Source of the DNA: Flavobacteriaceae bacterium
GTDB lineage: Bacteria > Bacteroidota > Bacteroidia > Flavobacteriales > Flavobacteriaceae
Direction of reading: 5' to 3'
Assembly (NCBI GenBank): GCA_016649715.1
Contig: JAENXC010000004.1
Span: 124,001-188,000, forward strand
DNA length: 64,000 nucleotides
The position numbers and the translations under genes were made by a program. Each line of letters opens with the position of its first letter. Within the stretch, counting starts at the first letter, position 1. Below are positions 39,697-49,026 of the stretch, one piece after another. The notes under the pieces are model-generated. The model had not been told where the DNA came from and ran no database searches. It was given only the letters and a program-made list of their open reading frames with translations.

Positions 39697-41946
39697 CTAT
39701 TTTGCAAAAAAGTCATTCCCTTTCAGTACCCGATTTATCTTTTCGAAGAAATCATCGGCGTTGAATGGTTTGGGGATGAATTCATTAAAACCTGCCTTGT
39801 AAAATTCTTCCAGATTTTCTTCAATAGTAATTGCGGTCAAGGCAATAATAGGGACGGTTTTATTGAACTCACGGATTTTTTCGGTCGCCTCAATTCCGCT
39901 TATTCCAGGCATGTGTAGATCCATCAATATTAAGTCGAAGTCTTTTTCTTTGGTTAGTTTTATAGAGTCCATACCATTGTCTACCACTGTGCAGACCATT
40001 TTTTTCTTCTCTAGGATTTTCTTGGTGATCATTTGGTTAATCTTGTTGTCTTCAACAATCAACACGGTTTTGTTTTCTAAATATTCGTCATTAAGAACAA
40101 TTTCAATTTCATTGATATCCATTTCCGCATTCGCATTTTCAGGCACTTCATAGCTTATATCAAACCAGAATTTGGAGCCTTTGCCCAATTTGCTTTCCAA
40201 ATTTATTTTGCTGCCCATTAGCTCCAAAAGGTTTTTAACAATGGATAGCCCAAGCCCTGTACCTCCGTATTTTCGATTTATTTGGAGTGAACCCTGCGAA
40301 AAGGATTCAAAAATAGTGTTCTGCTTTTTCTTTGAAATGCCTTCGCCGGTATCTTCAATCTCAAAATGGACGACCACCTTATTATCACTTGTTTCTTCGT
40401 TGCGTACCCGTACCCAGATAGTTCCGTTTTCGGTAAATTTTATCGAATTGCTAATAAGGTTGATCAGGATTTGTGAAATTTTCAGCGAATCGCCTATAAC
40501 CTCATTGGGTAGGGAAGTATCGTATTCGTAATGCAGGGTGTTGTTTTTGGCCTCTGCAGATTTTTTCAACGCGATGAACACACCATCTATTCTTTTTTTC
40601 AAATGAAATGGCACCTTTTCAATTTCAACTTTATTGGCTTCCAGTTTGTTAAGATCGAGAATGTTGTTAATGAGTGAAAGAAGGTATTCCCCAGAAAATT
40701 TAAGGGAATTGAGATGCTCTTTTTGTTCGGGTTTTGGGTCTTCTTCCAAAAGTAAATGGGTCAAACCTGTAACCGTGTACATCGGTGTGCGCAGTTCGTG
40801 GGTTATGTTTGAAAGAAACAGCGCTTTTGCACGTGAAGCTTTTTCTGCATTTTCTTTAGCTTCCTGAAGTTCTGTGTTTTTGTCCTGCAGCAGTTGGTTT
40901 GCCTTGGCCCTTAAATTGTTGTTTTTGTAGAGTGAAAGCGTCAATAACGAAAGTATCAATATCAACGCAATGCTCAACCAACCCGTGAGTTTTCCCAAGA
41001 AAAGTGATTTTTCCTTTTTGCTCAAATCGTCCTGTTGGCTGGCAATGGTTTCTTGTAAATCACCAATAGCCGATTCCGCTTGAATACCAAGTTCTATTGC
41101 CCTTAGATGGGTCTGTTTCAGTGAATCTTTTTGGCGTAGATAATATTTCAATTCTTCTTCAGCCATTGCACTCCTTTTTTCGGCAATTAAAATTTGCGAA
41201 TTGATGCGATGGTTTTCAACCAATAGTATAGAAAAACCCTGTGAACTTGCGATTTCTGAAATGGTTTTCAAAATCTGTTTGGCCTCCTCCAGCGGTTTAG
41301 GAAATTCTTTTGAATTTACGAGCGAAAGGGCATCTGCCAGATTGCTATTTGCAGTAGCTTCTTGATAGAGTAGCCCTTGTTTTTTGAAACCTTGAGCAGC
41401 CTCTCTGAATTTTGGAATAGCTATATCATAGTCGCCAAGCCTTAGAGCCAAAAGGCCTTCAGTGTAGACGATATTTATTTTATCTTCTTTGTTACCGAGT
41501 TTTGTGTAAAGTGAATCTGCCTTTTCCAAATACATTCTCGAAGCCTTGTAATCACTGGTAGAAATAAGTATTGTTGCGTATAGATTATAGGCTTTCGCTA
41601 ACTTATACTCATTCTGAAAGGTTTCCGCATTTTTAACGGCGGTTTCCACCAGTTGAGCTGCTTTGTCAAAATATTCAAGCTTGTAGTAAAGGTTGGCTAT
41701 GCTTAGTTCAACATCGGGTTTATAGCTTTGGTATTTTGGGAGCGTTGCCAGTTTATTGGCATCGTTCAGGCTTTTTACTGCTTCAAGGAATTCTTCTTTT
41801 TCCAGTGCCTTCGCGGCGTCGTACTGCAACTGTTTTATTGTTACAATGGTGTCCTTTATTTGGGTGGAAAAGGATTTTAATGAAAACAGCGCGCACAGAA
41901 GTAAGGGCAAAAGAATTCTGTATTTCGAAATTGGTTGGCGCATCAT
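39697..41946 (-). CDS. TPR-sensor hybrid histidine kinase/response regulator
   Basis: 749 residues: signal peptide (to about 27), a periplasmic region of TPR-like helical repeats (about 30-285), a membrane helix (about 318-338), a coiled-coil linker, HisKA with H383 in NITHELRTP, HATPase (IGDSLKISQILINLISNSIKF, DTGEGISKK, YGGTGLGLSIVKNL), and a C-terminal receiver domain with phospho-acceptor D676 in LILMDLHMPG and K in FIPKPF. No DNA-binding output domain, so phosphotransfer to another partner is likely. Such hybrid sensors with TPRs are common in Bacteroidota; the signal is unknown. Confidence 0.92.
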   Translation of the reverse strand: MMRQPISKYRILLPLLLCALFSLKSFSTQIKDTIVTIKQLQYDAAKALEKEEFLEAVKSLNDANKLATLPKYQSYKPDVELSIANLYYKLEYFDKAAQLVETAVKNAETFQNEYKLAKAYNLYATILISTSDYKASRMYLEKADSLYTKLGNKEDKINIVYTEGLLALRLGDYDIAIPKFREAAQGFKKQGLLYQEATANSNLADALSLVNSKEFPKPLEEAKQILKTISEIASSQGFSILLVENHRINSQILIAEKRSAMAEEELKYYLRQKDSLKQTHLRAIELGIQAESAIGDLQETIASQQDDLSKKEKSLFLGKLTGWLSIALILILSLLTLSLYKNNNLRAKANQLLQDKNTELQEAKENAEKASRAKALFLSNITHELRTPMYTVTGLTHLLLEEDPKPEQKEHLNSLKFSGEYLLSLINNILDLNKLEANKVEIEKVPFHLKKRIDGVFIALKKSAEAKNNTLHYEYDTSLPNEVIGDSLKISQILINLISNSIKFTENGTIWVRVRNEETSDNKVVVHFEIEDTGEGISKKKQNTIFESFSQGSLQINRKYGGTGLGLSIVKNLLELMGSKINLESKLGKGSKFWFDISYEVPENANAEMDINEIEIVLNDEYLENKTVLIVEDNKINQMITKKILEKKKMVCTVVDNGMDSIKLTKEKDFDLILMDLHMPGISGIEATEKIREFNKTVPIIALTAITIEENLEEFYKAGFNEFIPKPFNADDFFEKINRVLKGNDFFAK

Positions 41947-41970
41947 TCAGTTTTGGGGGAATAAATATAG

Positions 41971-42969
41971 TTATTTAGTTGAAATGCTATTGATTAAATC
42001 TATAATTCTGGACGAATAACCAATTTCATTGTCATACCAGCCAATGATTTTTACCATTTTTCCTATCACGGACGTCATTCCCGCATCAAAAATACACGAA
42101 TGTGTGTTGCCCACAATATCTATGGAAACTATGGGGTCTTCAGTATATTCAAGGATTCCGGCAAGTGAGGTTTCAGAAGCTTTTTTGAAAGCATTGTTTA
42201 TTTCTTCAATGGAAACCTCTTTTTTCACGTTTAAGGTTATATCTGTCAATGACCCATTTGGCACTGGAACACGGATGCCACAGCCGCCAATGACATCAGA
42301 AAGTTCGGGAAAAATTTTCGTCAGCGCTTTTGCTGCACCCGTAGTTGTGGGCACAATGGACTGCCCAGCAGCACGAGCACGCCGCAGGTCGCGGTGGGGT
42401 TGGTCGTGCAGGCTTTGGTCTGTGGTATAGGAATGTACCGTGGTAATGTAAGCCTGCTCAATGCCGCAAAGTTCGTTTATTATTTTCAGCATTGGCGCGG
42501 CGTTGTTGGTGGTGCAGGATGCGTTTGAAACAATTAAATCTTTTGAATTTAAAATAGAATCGTTTACGCCAAGCACAACGGTTTTTATATCGTCATCCAA
42601 AGGTGGAACGGAAAGGATTACTTTTTTTGCACCGTTTTTTAAATGGTTTTCAAGTTGTTTCCGACTTTTGAATTTTCCAGTGCTTTCCACAACCACATCC
42701 ACATTTCCCCAACGGATATCTTCGATGTTTTTTTCCGAAGAAAATTTCACTTTTTTTCCTGCAACGATAATTTCATTTTCCGAATATGAAATAGCTTCCT
42801 TTAAAACCCCATGGATACTGTCGTATTTTAATAGATGGCTCAACGTTTTGCTGTCTGCCAAATCGTTTACAGCCACAACCTCAATTGATGGATGGTTCAG
42901 CAATAATCTGAAAAGATTCCGGCCAATGCGACCGAAACCATTAATGCCAACAGTTATTTTTTTTCCCAT
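41971..42969 (-). CDS. gap: glyceraldehyde-3-phosphate dehydrogenase, type I
   Basis: 332-residue NAD(P)-dependent enzyme of glycolysis. N-terminal GINGFGRIGRNLFRLL, catalytic C152 in SNASCTTNNAAP, the phosphate-binding RAAGQSIVPTTTGAAKAL and C-terminal WYDNEIGYSSRIIDL. It lies 16 bases after lipA on the same strand, so they are probably co-transcribed. Flavobacteria often carry two gap genes; this may be the second, but that cannot be seen here. Confidence 0.95.
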   Translation of the reverse strand: MGKKITVGINGFGRIGRNLFRLLLNHPSIEVVAVNDLADSKTLSHLLKYDSIHGVLKEAISYSENEIIVAGKKVKFSSEKNIEDIRWGNVDVVVESTGKFKSRKQLENHLKNGAKKVILSVPPLDDDIKTVVLGVNDSILNSKDLIVSNASCTTNNAAPMLKIINELCGIEQAYITTVHSYTTDQSLHDQPHRDLRRARAAGQSIVPTTTGAAKALTKIFPELSDVIGGCGIRVPVPNGSLTDITLNVKKEVSIEEINNAFKKASETSLAGILEYTEDPIVSIDIVGNTHSCIFDAGMTSVIGKMVKIIGWYDNEIGYSSRIIDLINSISTK

Positions 42970-42985
42970 TTTCAGAAATAATAGT

Positions 42986-43858
42986 TTAAGTTAAATGCTT
43001 TTGCGCCTTGTAGGATGAACGCACCAAAGCGCCGCTTTCCACATGGCGGAAACCCATTTCCAAACCGACGGTTTCATATTTTTTAAACTGTTCTGGGGTG
43101 ATGAATTCCTTCACGGGAAGATGCTTTTTTGAAGGTTGCAAATACTGCCCAATGGTCAAAATGTTCAAATCAACACTTTTCAAATCTTCCATGGTCTGCA
43201 AAACTTCGTCTTCCTTTTCGCCCAGACCCAACATAATACCGCTTTTGGTTCGTGGCATTCCAGATTGTTTCAAATAGTTTAAAACCTCAAGGCTGCGTTC
43301 ATATTTTGCTTGAATTCGCACTTCACGAGTTAGGCGTTTTACGGTTTCCATATTGTGGCTAACAATTTCAGGTTTTACAGCAATAATTCTGTCTATGTTT
43401 CGGGTGTTTCCCTGAAAATCAGGGATTAGGGTTTCCAAAGTAGTTTCAGGGTTCATCCTGCGGATTGCCTTTACGGTTTCCGCCCAAATAATGGAACCCA
43501 TATCCTTTAAATCGTCCCGGTCCACGGAAGTAACCACGGCGTGTTTTATGTTCATTAATTTTATGGAGCGTGCAACCTTTTCGGGTTCGTCCCAATCAAT
43601 GGTTTGAGGTCGGCCGGTCTTTACACCACAAAAACCGCAGGAACGAGTGCAGATATTTCCCAAAATCATAAAAGTTGCTGTGCCCTCGCCCCAACATTCG
43701 CCCATATTTGGGCAGCTGCCGGAGGTGCAGATGGTGTGAAGGTTGTATTTTTCAACCACACCGCGTAGCTCGGTATATTTTTTTCCGGTGGGAAGTTTAA
43801 CGCGTAACCATTTTGGTTTTGGTTCAGGTTTTTGAATTTCCAAGGTTTCTGTGCTCAT
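42986..43858 (-). CDS. lipA: lipoyl synthase
   Basis: Radical-SAM enzyme inserting two sulfurs into octanoyl-protein to make lipoyl cofactors. 290 residues from ATG 43858; a longer frame has a non-homologous hydrophobic leader. Auxiliary cluster cysteines C44, C49 and C55 ([12 protein letters not shown]) and radical SAM cysteines C70, C74 and C77 (CTRSCGFC) are present, with [14 protein letters not shown] and the C-terminal serine region [20 protein letters not shown] box (43867-43874, minus strand) lies 8 bases upstream of the ATG. Confidence 0.96.
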   Translation of the reverse strand: MSTETLEIQKPEPKPKWLRVKLPTGKKYTELRGVVEKYNLHTICTSGSCPNMGECWGEGTATFMILGNICTRSCGFCGVKTGRPQTIDWDEPEKVARSIKLMNIKHAVVTSVDRDDLKDMGSIIWAETVKAIRRMNPETTLETLIPDFQGNTRNIDRIIAVKPEIVSHNMETVKRLTREVRIQAKYERSLEVLNYLKQSGMPRTKSGIMLGLGEKEDEVLQTMEDLKSVDLNILTIGQYLQPSKKHLPVKEFITPEQFKKYETVGLEMGFRHVESGALVRSSYKAQKHLT

Positions 43859-43866
43859 AAGGGAAA

Positions 43867-43874
43867 CAAAAGTA
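43867..43874 (-). promoter_or_regulatory. candidate -7 box (TACTTTTG) for lipA-gap
   Basis: Perfect TAnnTTTG on the minus strand, 8 bases before the lipA ATG, implying a very short leader. It lies just inside the longer, rejected N-terminal extension of lipA, which further argues for the shorter start. Confidence 0.4.
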
Positions 43875-43945
43875 CAAAATAGAAGGTTGAAAAAGGAATA
43901 AAGATGATAGAACAAAGAATAAAGAAAATATGGCAGAATGTATAG

Positions 43946-43979
43946 CTTCCTCCCCTTCGGGAAAGGCTGGGGTGTGGAC
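43946..43979 (+). repeat. TTCCTCCCC element between lipA and the sigma factor gene
   Basis: TTCCTCCCCTTCGGGAAAGG followed by CTGGGGTGTGGA fills the 66-base space near the end of the sigma factor gene. It resembles the in-frame kmo element (CTCCTCCCCCTTGGGGAGG, CCAGGAGGTG). Together they indicate one repeat family present both within and between genes. Confidence 0.65.
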
Positions 43980-43981
43980 TT

Positions 43982-44548
43982 TTATCTTTTCTGCGTAATT
44001 ATTTCAGCAAGCAGTTTTCGTGCGCGGAGCAATCGCACTTTCACGTTGTTTAAGGGCTCTTCCAGTCTTTCGGAAATTTCGTTGTAGCTCATCTCCTGAA
44101 AATAACGCAAGTTTATCACGTCTTGATAATGCGGTTTTAACTGTTTAATATATTGAAGTAGCTCCGCAAGATTTTGCTCCCGAATCAATTTGTCCTCCGG
44201 AGTGGGCGAGTGGTCGACGATTTTCTGGATTTGCTCATTGGAGGTATCGGTCGTGTTGGTATAAATGGAGGCATTCTTTTTTCGGGTCTGGTCTATTTGG
44301 ATGTTTTTTGAAATAGTTATAAGCCAAGTGGAAAAGTTATAACCTTCATCAAAAGTTTCAATTTTGTCAAAGGCTTTCGCGAATGTTTCAATGGCAATAT
44401 CTTCCGCTTCGTATTCGTTCCGCACCCTTTTCAACTGAAAACCATAGACTTCGTTCCAATAATAATCCAGCAAAAACTTGAAAGCGCCCTGTTTTCCGTC
44501 TTTTGCCTTTTCTATTTGCCTATAAATTTCTTCTAAAGTTATTTCCAT
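43982..44548 (-). CDS. RNA polymerase sigma factor, ECF (sigma-70 family)
   Basis: 188 residues with sigma region 2 (FKFLLDYYWNEVYGFQLKR...YEAEDIAIETFAKAFDKIETFDEGYNFSTWLITISKNIQIDQTRKK) and region 4 (LKPHYQDVINLRYFQEMSYNEISERLEEPLNNVKVRLLRARKLL). No N- or C-terminal regulatory domain and no adjacent FecR-type anti-sigma gene. The start overlaps the end of the glycosyltransferase gene by 10 bases, so the two are co-translated. Regulon unknown. Confidence 0.93.
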   Translation of the reverse strand: MEITLEEIYRQIEKAKDGKQGAFKFLLDYYWNEVYGFQLKRVRNEYEAEDIAIETFAKAFDKIETFDEGYNFSTWLITISKNIQIDQTRKKNASIYTNTTDTSNEQIQKIVDHSPTPEDKLIREQNLAELLQYIKQLKPHYQDVINLRYFQEMSYNEISERLEEPLNNVKVRLLRARKLLAEIITQKR

Positions 44549-45633
44549 CGCGCATTTTTTTCGCTGCTCTTGGAAATAAAGATACTTATTTGTGTGAAGA
44601 CCAAAAACAATTCATAAAAAGGAATAAAAGAAATTAAGTCCTGTTCCTTCAGTTTCTTTGCTGCTTTGCCTATGATAATGTATTGAAAGAGAAGACGTAG
44701 AAAAAATATAGCCAACCCGTAAATCCAAAAATCCGTAAATAGTATCGCTGCTGCGAGTGGCCAGAAAAGTAGGTTAAAAAGAAAATAAATACCGAGCAGG
44801 AACCTATGTTTTGGCTTATAAAGTTTGGCGGTGGAATAATGTCTTTTTTTTTGAATCAGCCATTTTTTCTTTTTTTTCTTTGGAAGGGAATACGTAAAAG
44901 CGTCAGGTTCCATACAGATTGCGACGTTTTCGGAATTAGCCGCTTCGTTTACAAAAAGATCGTCATCGCCCGAAGGAATTTTTATATGGCTCATAAAGCC
45001 ATTGTTTTCATAATAAAGAGTGCTTGTGTAGCCCAAATTACGGCCCACGCCCATATATGGATTGCCGGCTTTGGCGTATGAAAAGTACTGGATTGCCGTC
45101 ATCAAGGTCTCAAAACGGATTATTTTGTTCAAAAATCCGGGCTGTTTTTCATATGCTCCGTAGCCTAAAACCAATTGTTTTTTATCCGAAAATTTTGAGG
45201 CCATCGTCGCTAACCATTCATCGGAAGCAGGGTAGCAATCCGCATCGGTAAAAATAAGCCGTTTGTTTTTTGCGCGTTTAATACCCAAAGTGAGCGCATA
45301 TTTTTTGTTTGCCCAAAAAGCTTCGTTGTTTTGCACATTCACAATCTGAATGCGCGGGTCGTTTTCGGCAAAAGATTCCATCACCTCCAGCGTTTCGTCA
45401 ACGGAAGCGTCGTTTATAAGGATAATTTCAAAATCTGGATAGTTCTGTTTTTGCCAAAGCGGAATGTGTTTTTGAAGATTTTCAACTTCGTTTTTGGCAC
45501 ATACAATAAGTGAAACAGGATATTTTTCCGAAGCTATTTTTTCCGAAGTTTTAAGAAAGGAAAATTTTGAAAAAAGAAGGTAATAAACACAGTTAATCAG
45601 CACAACAGCACCGAAAACGTAAAGTAGCACCAT
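44539..45633 (-). CDS. family 2 glycosyltransferase, membrane-bound
   Basis: 364 residues. GT-A fold: PVSLIVCAKNEVENLQKHIPLW, FEIILINDASVDETLEV, RLIFTDADCYPASDEWLA (DxD-type metal motif) and GVGRNLGYTS...SGDDDLFVNEAA, then a Q/R-x-x-R-W-like KKRHYSTAKLYKP. One N-terminal and about three C-terminal membrane helices. It probably transfers a sugar onto a lipid or polysaccharide; donor and acceptor are unknown. It overlaps the ECF sigma gene. Confidence 0.9.
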   Translation of the reverse strand: MVLLYVFGAVVLINCVYYLLFSKFSFLKTSEKIASEKYPVSLIVCAKNEVENLQKHIPLWQKQNYPDFEIILINDASVDETLEVMESFAENDPRIQIVNVQNNEAFWANKKYALTLGIKRAKNKRLIFTDADCYPASDEWLATMASKFSDKKQLVLGYGAYEKQPGFLNKIIRFETLMTAIQYFSYAKAGNPYMGVGRNLGYTSTLYYENNGFMSHIKIPSGDDDLFVNEAANSENVAICMEPDAFTYSLPKKKKKKWLIQKKRHYSTAKLYKPKHRFLLGIYFLFNLLFWPLAAAILFTDFWIYGLAIFFLRLLFQYIIIGKAAKKLKEQDLISFIPFYELFLVFTQISIFISKSSEKNARWK

Positions 45634-45688
45634 AGAGATTTACGATTGTAGATTGAAGAATTCAGGTTTGGAATTTAATTTTTGGAAT

Positions 45689-45913
45689 TTATTTATTAGT
45701 TGGCGCTTCTAATTTGGAATTTTCCCCACTGCAAGTATCAAATTGGTCCGGGGTTTTTCCGCAGTACCCACACGCTTGGCCTTCTTTGTTTAAAAATGGG
45801 CTTTGGCTGGCGCAGGTACCACCGAATTTTCCGTCTTTTTTTGCCCATAGTTTTATGGCAATTCCAGCAACGGCGAGTAATAATAATGCTAATGTGATAA
45901 ATAAAAGTTTCAT
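45689..45913 (-). CDS. small single-helix membrane or secreted cysteine-rich protein
   Basis: 74 residues from ATG 45913: an N-terminal hydrophobic helix (MKLLFITLALLLLAVAGIAIKL) followed by a short segment with four cysteines (GGTCASQSP, ACGYCGK, DTCSG). Similar short proteins are frequent in flavobacteria, often labelled membrane or secreted protein. The cysteines could form two disulfides or bind a metal; the role is unknown. The spacer to the glycosyltransferase contains TTTGGAATTTAATTTTTGG, repetitive in wording. Confidence 0.7.
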   Translation of the reverse strand: MKLLFITLALLLLAVAGIAIKLWAKKDGKFGGTCASQSPFLNKEGQACGYCGKTPDQFDTCSGENSKLEAPTNK

Positions 45914-46058
45914 CTTTAATATATATTTGTTAGATCGGAAGGCGGAATGCCCCAATAAAACCTTCCAATTTTATTTAAAATTCCTTAACGGGCATTTCAC
46001 GACAATATTTTAAGGTACAATAATACAATCTTTCTTACTGTTTTGCTCGGAATTTAAG

Positions 46059-46066
46059 TATTTTTG
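46059..46066 (+). promoter_or_regulatory. candidate -7 box (TATTTTTG) for the fasciclin lipoprotein
   Basis: Perfect TAnnTTTG about 25 bases before the ATG at 46092. A TTG lies upstream but at shorter than usual spacing. Confidence 0.35.
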
Positions 46067-46091
46067 GCCTCCATTTTAAACAATTTTAACG

Positions 46092-46712
46092 ATGCAAAAA
46101 TCATTTATTTTTTTATTGATTTCAATGTTTTCACTTTTGGCGGTTTCCTGTAAAAATGAAGCAAAAAAAGAAGAAGCTGTAAAAACGCCTACGGTGGTGA
46201 TTTCTGAAAAACCTCCCGTGAAAAGAGCTCCAAAAAAAGAGCTTACCCCCAAAGATGTTGAAATGGTAAACAGCGTAATGGCGCGGATTATGGCTACTCC
46301 CGAGACAAAAAAATATGCAAGTTATTTGGTAACTGCCGAAATGGTAACAACACTTTCTGAAGACAAAGGTCCATTTACGGTTTTTGCGCCCACAACGACT
46401 GCGCTGGAATCTTTAACTGCTGAAAAAAAGAAATTTTATGCTATCGCAGAAAATAGACCGAAGCTGGTAGAAATGCTCCAATCCTATATTGTGAAAGGAA
46501 AAATGGATAAGGAAACCTTAATGCAGACTATAAATAAAAACGGAAAAGCAAAGTTAAAAACCTTGGCCGGAGTAACTTTAACAGCGACGAAAGTTGATGA
46601 AAGTATTGTTATTTCTGATGGAAAAGGCGCCAAAGTTACTGTTACAAAAGGCAGTATAGATGCTTCGAACGGAGTGGTTTATGTTGTGGACGGCTTGCTG
46701 AACGCGAACTAA
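46092..46712 (+). CDS. fasciclin (FAS1) domain lipoprotein
   Basis: 206 residues: lipoprotein signal (MQKSFIFLLISMFSLLAVSC), a lysine/proline-rich linker and one FAS1 domain (about 65-205). H1-type motif GPFTVFAPTTTALESL, the YIVKGKMDKETL segment and the closing SNGVVYVVDGLL are present. FAS1 proteins take part in surface adhesion or in scavenging; the role here is not known. The stop overlaps the convergent murB stop by 4 bases. Confidence 0.9.
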   Translation: MQKSFIFLLISMFSLLAVSCKNEAKKEEAVKTPTVVISEKPPVKRAPKKELTPKDVEMVNSVMARIMATPETKKYASYLVTAEMVTTLSEDKGPFTVFAPTTTALESLTAEKKKFYAIAENRPKLVEMLQSYIVKGKMDKETLMQTINKNGKAKLKTLAGVTLTATKVDESIVISDGKGAKVTVTKGSIDASNGVVYVVDGLLNAN

Positions 46713-47722
46713 AAAACGTTCACTTCGGGTTCAATAAAAATCCCGGTCATTTCTTTTACCTTTTTTTGAATATCCATTGCTAACGCCCAAATTTCTTTGC
46801 CAGTGGCGTTTCCGTAATTCACCAAAACCAAGGCTTGGTTTTTATGCACGCCCGCATCGCCAAAGCGTTTTCCTTTAAAACCTGCGTTTTCGATAAGCCA
46901 TCCAGCGGGAATTTTAAATTCCGTGGGTGAAACTTCGTAAAAAGGGGCTTCTGGAAAATTTCTTCGGAATTTCTGAAAAGTTTCAGAATCTACTACGGGG
47001 TTTTTGAAAAAACTGCCGCTGTTCCCCAGAACTTTTGGATCGGGAAGTTTAGACTGGCGAATGGCAATTACCGCTTCCGAAATATCCTTTATTGTTGGGT
47101 TTTCGATATTCTTATCAGATAAGTTTTTCTTAATATCGCCGTAAGTGATACTGGTTTTATGATTCTTTTTTGTAAGCCGAAAAGTTACGCTGGTAATGAT
47201 GTATTTTCCTTTCACCTCACTTTTAAATATGGAATTTCGGTATTCAAAAGCACATTCGTCTTTCGTGAATTTTCGTTCTTTTAGAGTTTCAATTTCAAGA
47301 GTGTTGCAGCTTTCAAAAGTATCTTTCAGTTCCACGCCATATGCCCCGATGTTTTGAATGGGTGCCGTACCAACGTTTCCGGGAATCAATGAAAGATTTT
47401 CCAAACCGCCAAAATCTTTCGAAATACAATATTGAACAAAACTGTGCCAATTTTCGCCAGCCATTGCTTTTACGAAAACCTCGGTTTCGGTTTCTTTTAA
47501 AACTTCAATTCCCTTTAAATTTATGTGAAGCACAATCGCATCTAAATCGCCAGTGAGCAACATATTGCTTCCACCGCCGAGAATGAAAAGCGCTTCGGAA
47601 GATTTTTTGGAAAGTGCTTGTTTCAGTTCGTCAATGGTTTCAACCGAAACAAAATGGCGCGTGTTGCAAGCTATTCCAAAGGTGTTGTAATTTTTTAGCG
47701 ATTTGTTTTCTTCAACGCGCAT
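46709..47722 (-). CDS. murB: UDP-N-acetylenolpyruvoylglucosamine reductase
   Basis: FAD enzyme producing UDP-MurNAc for peptidoglycan. 337 residues, E. coli-like (type I) MurB. Landmarks: NTFGIACNTRHFV, FILGGGSNMLLTGDLD, GLENLSLIPGNVGTAPIQNIGAYGVELKD, the catalytic-serine region LGNSGSFFKNPVV and C-terminal FIEPEVNVF. ATG 47722 overlaps the TGA of the upstream aminotransferase gene (ATGA); the alternative TTG one codon upstream is not needed. Confidence 0.95.
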   Translation of the reverse strand: MRVEENKSLKNYNTFGIACNTRHFVSVETIDELKQALSKKSSEALFILGGGSNMLLTGDLDAIVLHINLKGIEVLKETETEVFVKAMAGENWHSFVQYCISKDFGGLENLSLIPGNVGTAPIQNIGAYGVELKDTFESCNTLEIETLKERKFTKDECAFEYRNSIFKSEVKGKYIITSVTFRLTKKNHKTSITYGDIKKNLSDKNIENPTIKDISEAVIAIRQSKLPDPKVLGNSGSFFKNPVVDSETFQKFRRNFPEAPFYEVSPTEFKIPAGWLIENAGFKGKRFGDAGVHKNQALVLVNYGNATGKEIWALAMDIQKKVKEMTGIFIEPEVNVF

Positions 47723-48912
47723 CAATCCTTATATTTCTGAAGGGCAATTTTCAAGATTTCAACGGCTCTAATTAAGCTCTCTTTCTTCAGTACATACGCA
47801 ATCCGAACTTGATTCAGACCTACACCGGGACTGGAATAGAAACCTGCAGCGGGCGCTACCATAACAGTTTCGCCATTGTCGTCAAATTCTTCCAAAAGCC
47901 ACTGCGCAAAGGCGTCGCTATTTTTAATAGGAAGTTGCACGATGCAATAAAATGCGCCTTTCGGTTCGCCCACTTGTACGCCGGGAATTGCTTTTAGTGC
48001 AGCGACCAAGGTGTTCCTTCTGTCCTGATATTCCGTGATTACTTCGTCAAAATAACTTTGTGGGGTTTGAAGTGCAGCTTCACTCGCAATCTGCGCAAAA
48101 GTTGGGGGGCTCAATCGAGCTTGTGCAAATTTCAGGGCAGTGGTGATAACCTCTCTGTTTTTAGAAACCAAATAGCCAATGCGCGCGCCGCACATACTGT
48201 ATCTTTTTGAAACCGAATCGATAATGATTCCGTTTTCGGCCATACTTTCTTCTTCAAGAATGGAGTAGTGTTTGTAGCCGTCATAGGTGAATTCTCTGTA
48301 AACTTCATCGGCCACTAAAAACAAATCGTGTTTTTTTACGATTTTAGCCAAAGTCTGAATTTCTTCTTTTGAATACAGATAACCAGTTGGGTTTCCAGGG
48401 TTGCAGATAAGGATAGCTTTGGTTTTCGGAGTAATCAATTTTTCAAATTCTGAAATAGGAGGCAAGGCGAAATTGTCTTCAATTTTTGAAATTACGGGAA
48501 CAATTTTTACGCCAGAAGCCGTTGCAAAACCGTTGTAGTTTGCATAAAACGGTTCGGGGATGATAATTTCGTCACCAACATCTGCAATGCTTCCCAAAGC
48601 AAAGAGCAGTGCTTCACTTCCTCCTGTGGTAACAATGATATCCTTTGCCTCAACGGGGATGTTGTTTTTGTGATAATAATCAGCAATTTTTTCACGGTAT
48701 TCCTGCGAACCTTCGGAACGGGTATAGGCAAGAATTTCCAAATTGTGGTTTGCCACCGCTTCCATCGCTATTTCTGGCGATTTAATATCGGGCTGCCCAA
48801 TATTTAAGTGATAAACGGTTTTGTTTGCTTTGTAGGCTTTTTCGGCATAGGGAACCAACTTTCGGATAGGTGACTCCGGCATGTTTTTCCCTTTATTAGA
48901 AACTGAAGGCAT
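47722..48912 (-). CDS. PLP-dependent aminotransferase, class I/II
   Basis: 396 residues of the aspartate-aminotransferase fold type I. The N-terminal Y-H-L-N-I-G-Q-P-D, NPGNPTGYLYSKEE, VADEVYREFTYDG and PLP lysine K236 in SVSKRYSMCGARIGYL are visible, with the substrate-carboxylate arginine in NQVRIAYVL. Specificity (aspartate, aromatic or other) cannot be read from motifs. Translationally coupled to murB. TGCAACTTTGCC upstream is not a consensus promoter. Confidence 0.92.
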   Translation of the reverse strand: MPSVSNKGKNMPESPIRKLVPYAEKAYKANKTVYHLNIGQPDIKSPEIAMEAVANHNLEILAYTRSEGSQEYREKIADYYHKNNIPVEAKDIIVTTGGSEALLFALGSIADVGDEIIIPEPFYANYNGFATASGVKIVPVISKIEDNFALPPISEFEKLITPKTKAILICNPGNPTGYLYSKEEIQTLAKIVKKHDLFLVADEVYREFTYDGYKHYSILEEESMAENGIIIDSVSKRYSMCGARIGYLVSKNREVITTALKFAQARLSPPTFAQIASEAALQTPQSYFDEVITEYQDRRNTLVAALKAIPGVQVGEPKGAFYCIVQLPIKNSDAFAQWLLEEFDDNGETVMVAPAAGFYSSPGVGLNQVRIAYVLKKESLIRAVEILKIALQKYKD

Positions 48913-49026
48913 AGTGAATTTGTTTGTGGCAAAGTTGCAAAATATATTTTATAATTCCATGCTGCACCTAACAACATTCCGCTTTTTTTTATATCTTCAA
49001 GTCGGTTCAAATTTATTCCTAAAACC

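Noticed and set aside
42986-43915. Longer lipA start at 43915 with a hydrophobic leader
   Set aside because: LipA is cytoplasmic, the ATG at 43858 gives the normal N-terminus, and the TACTTTTG box lies within the extension.
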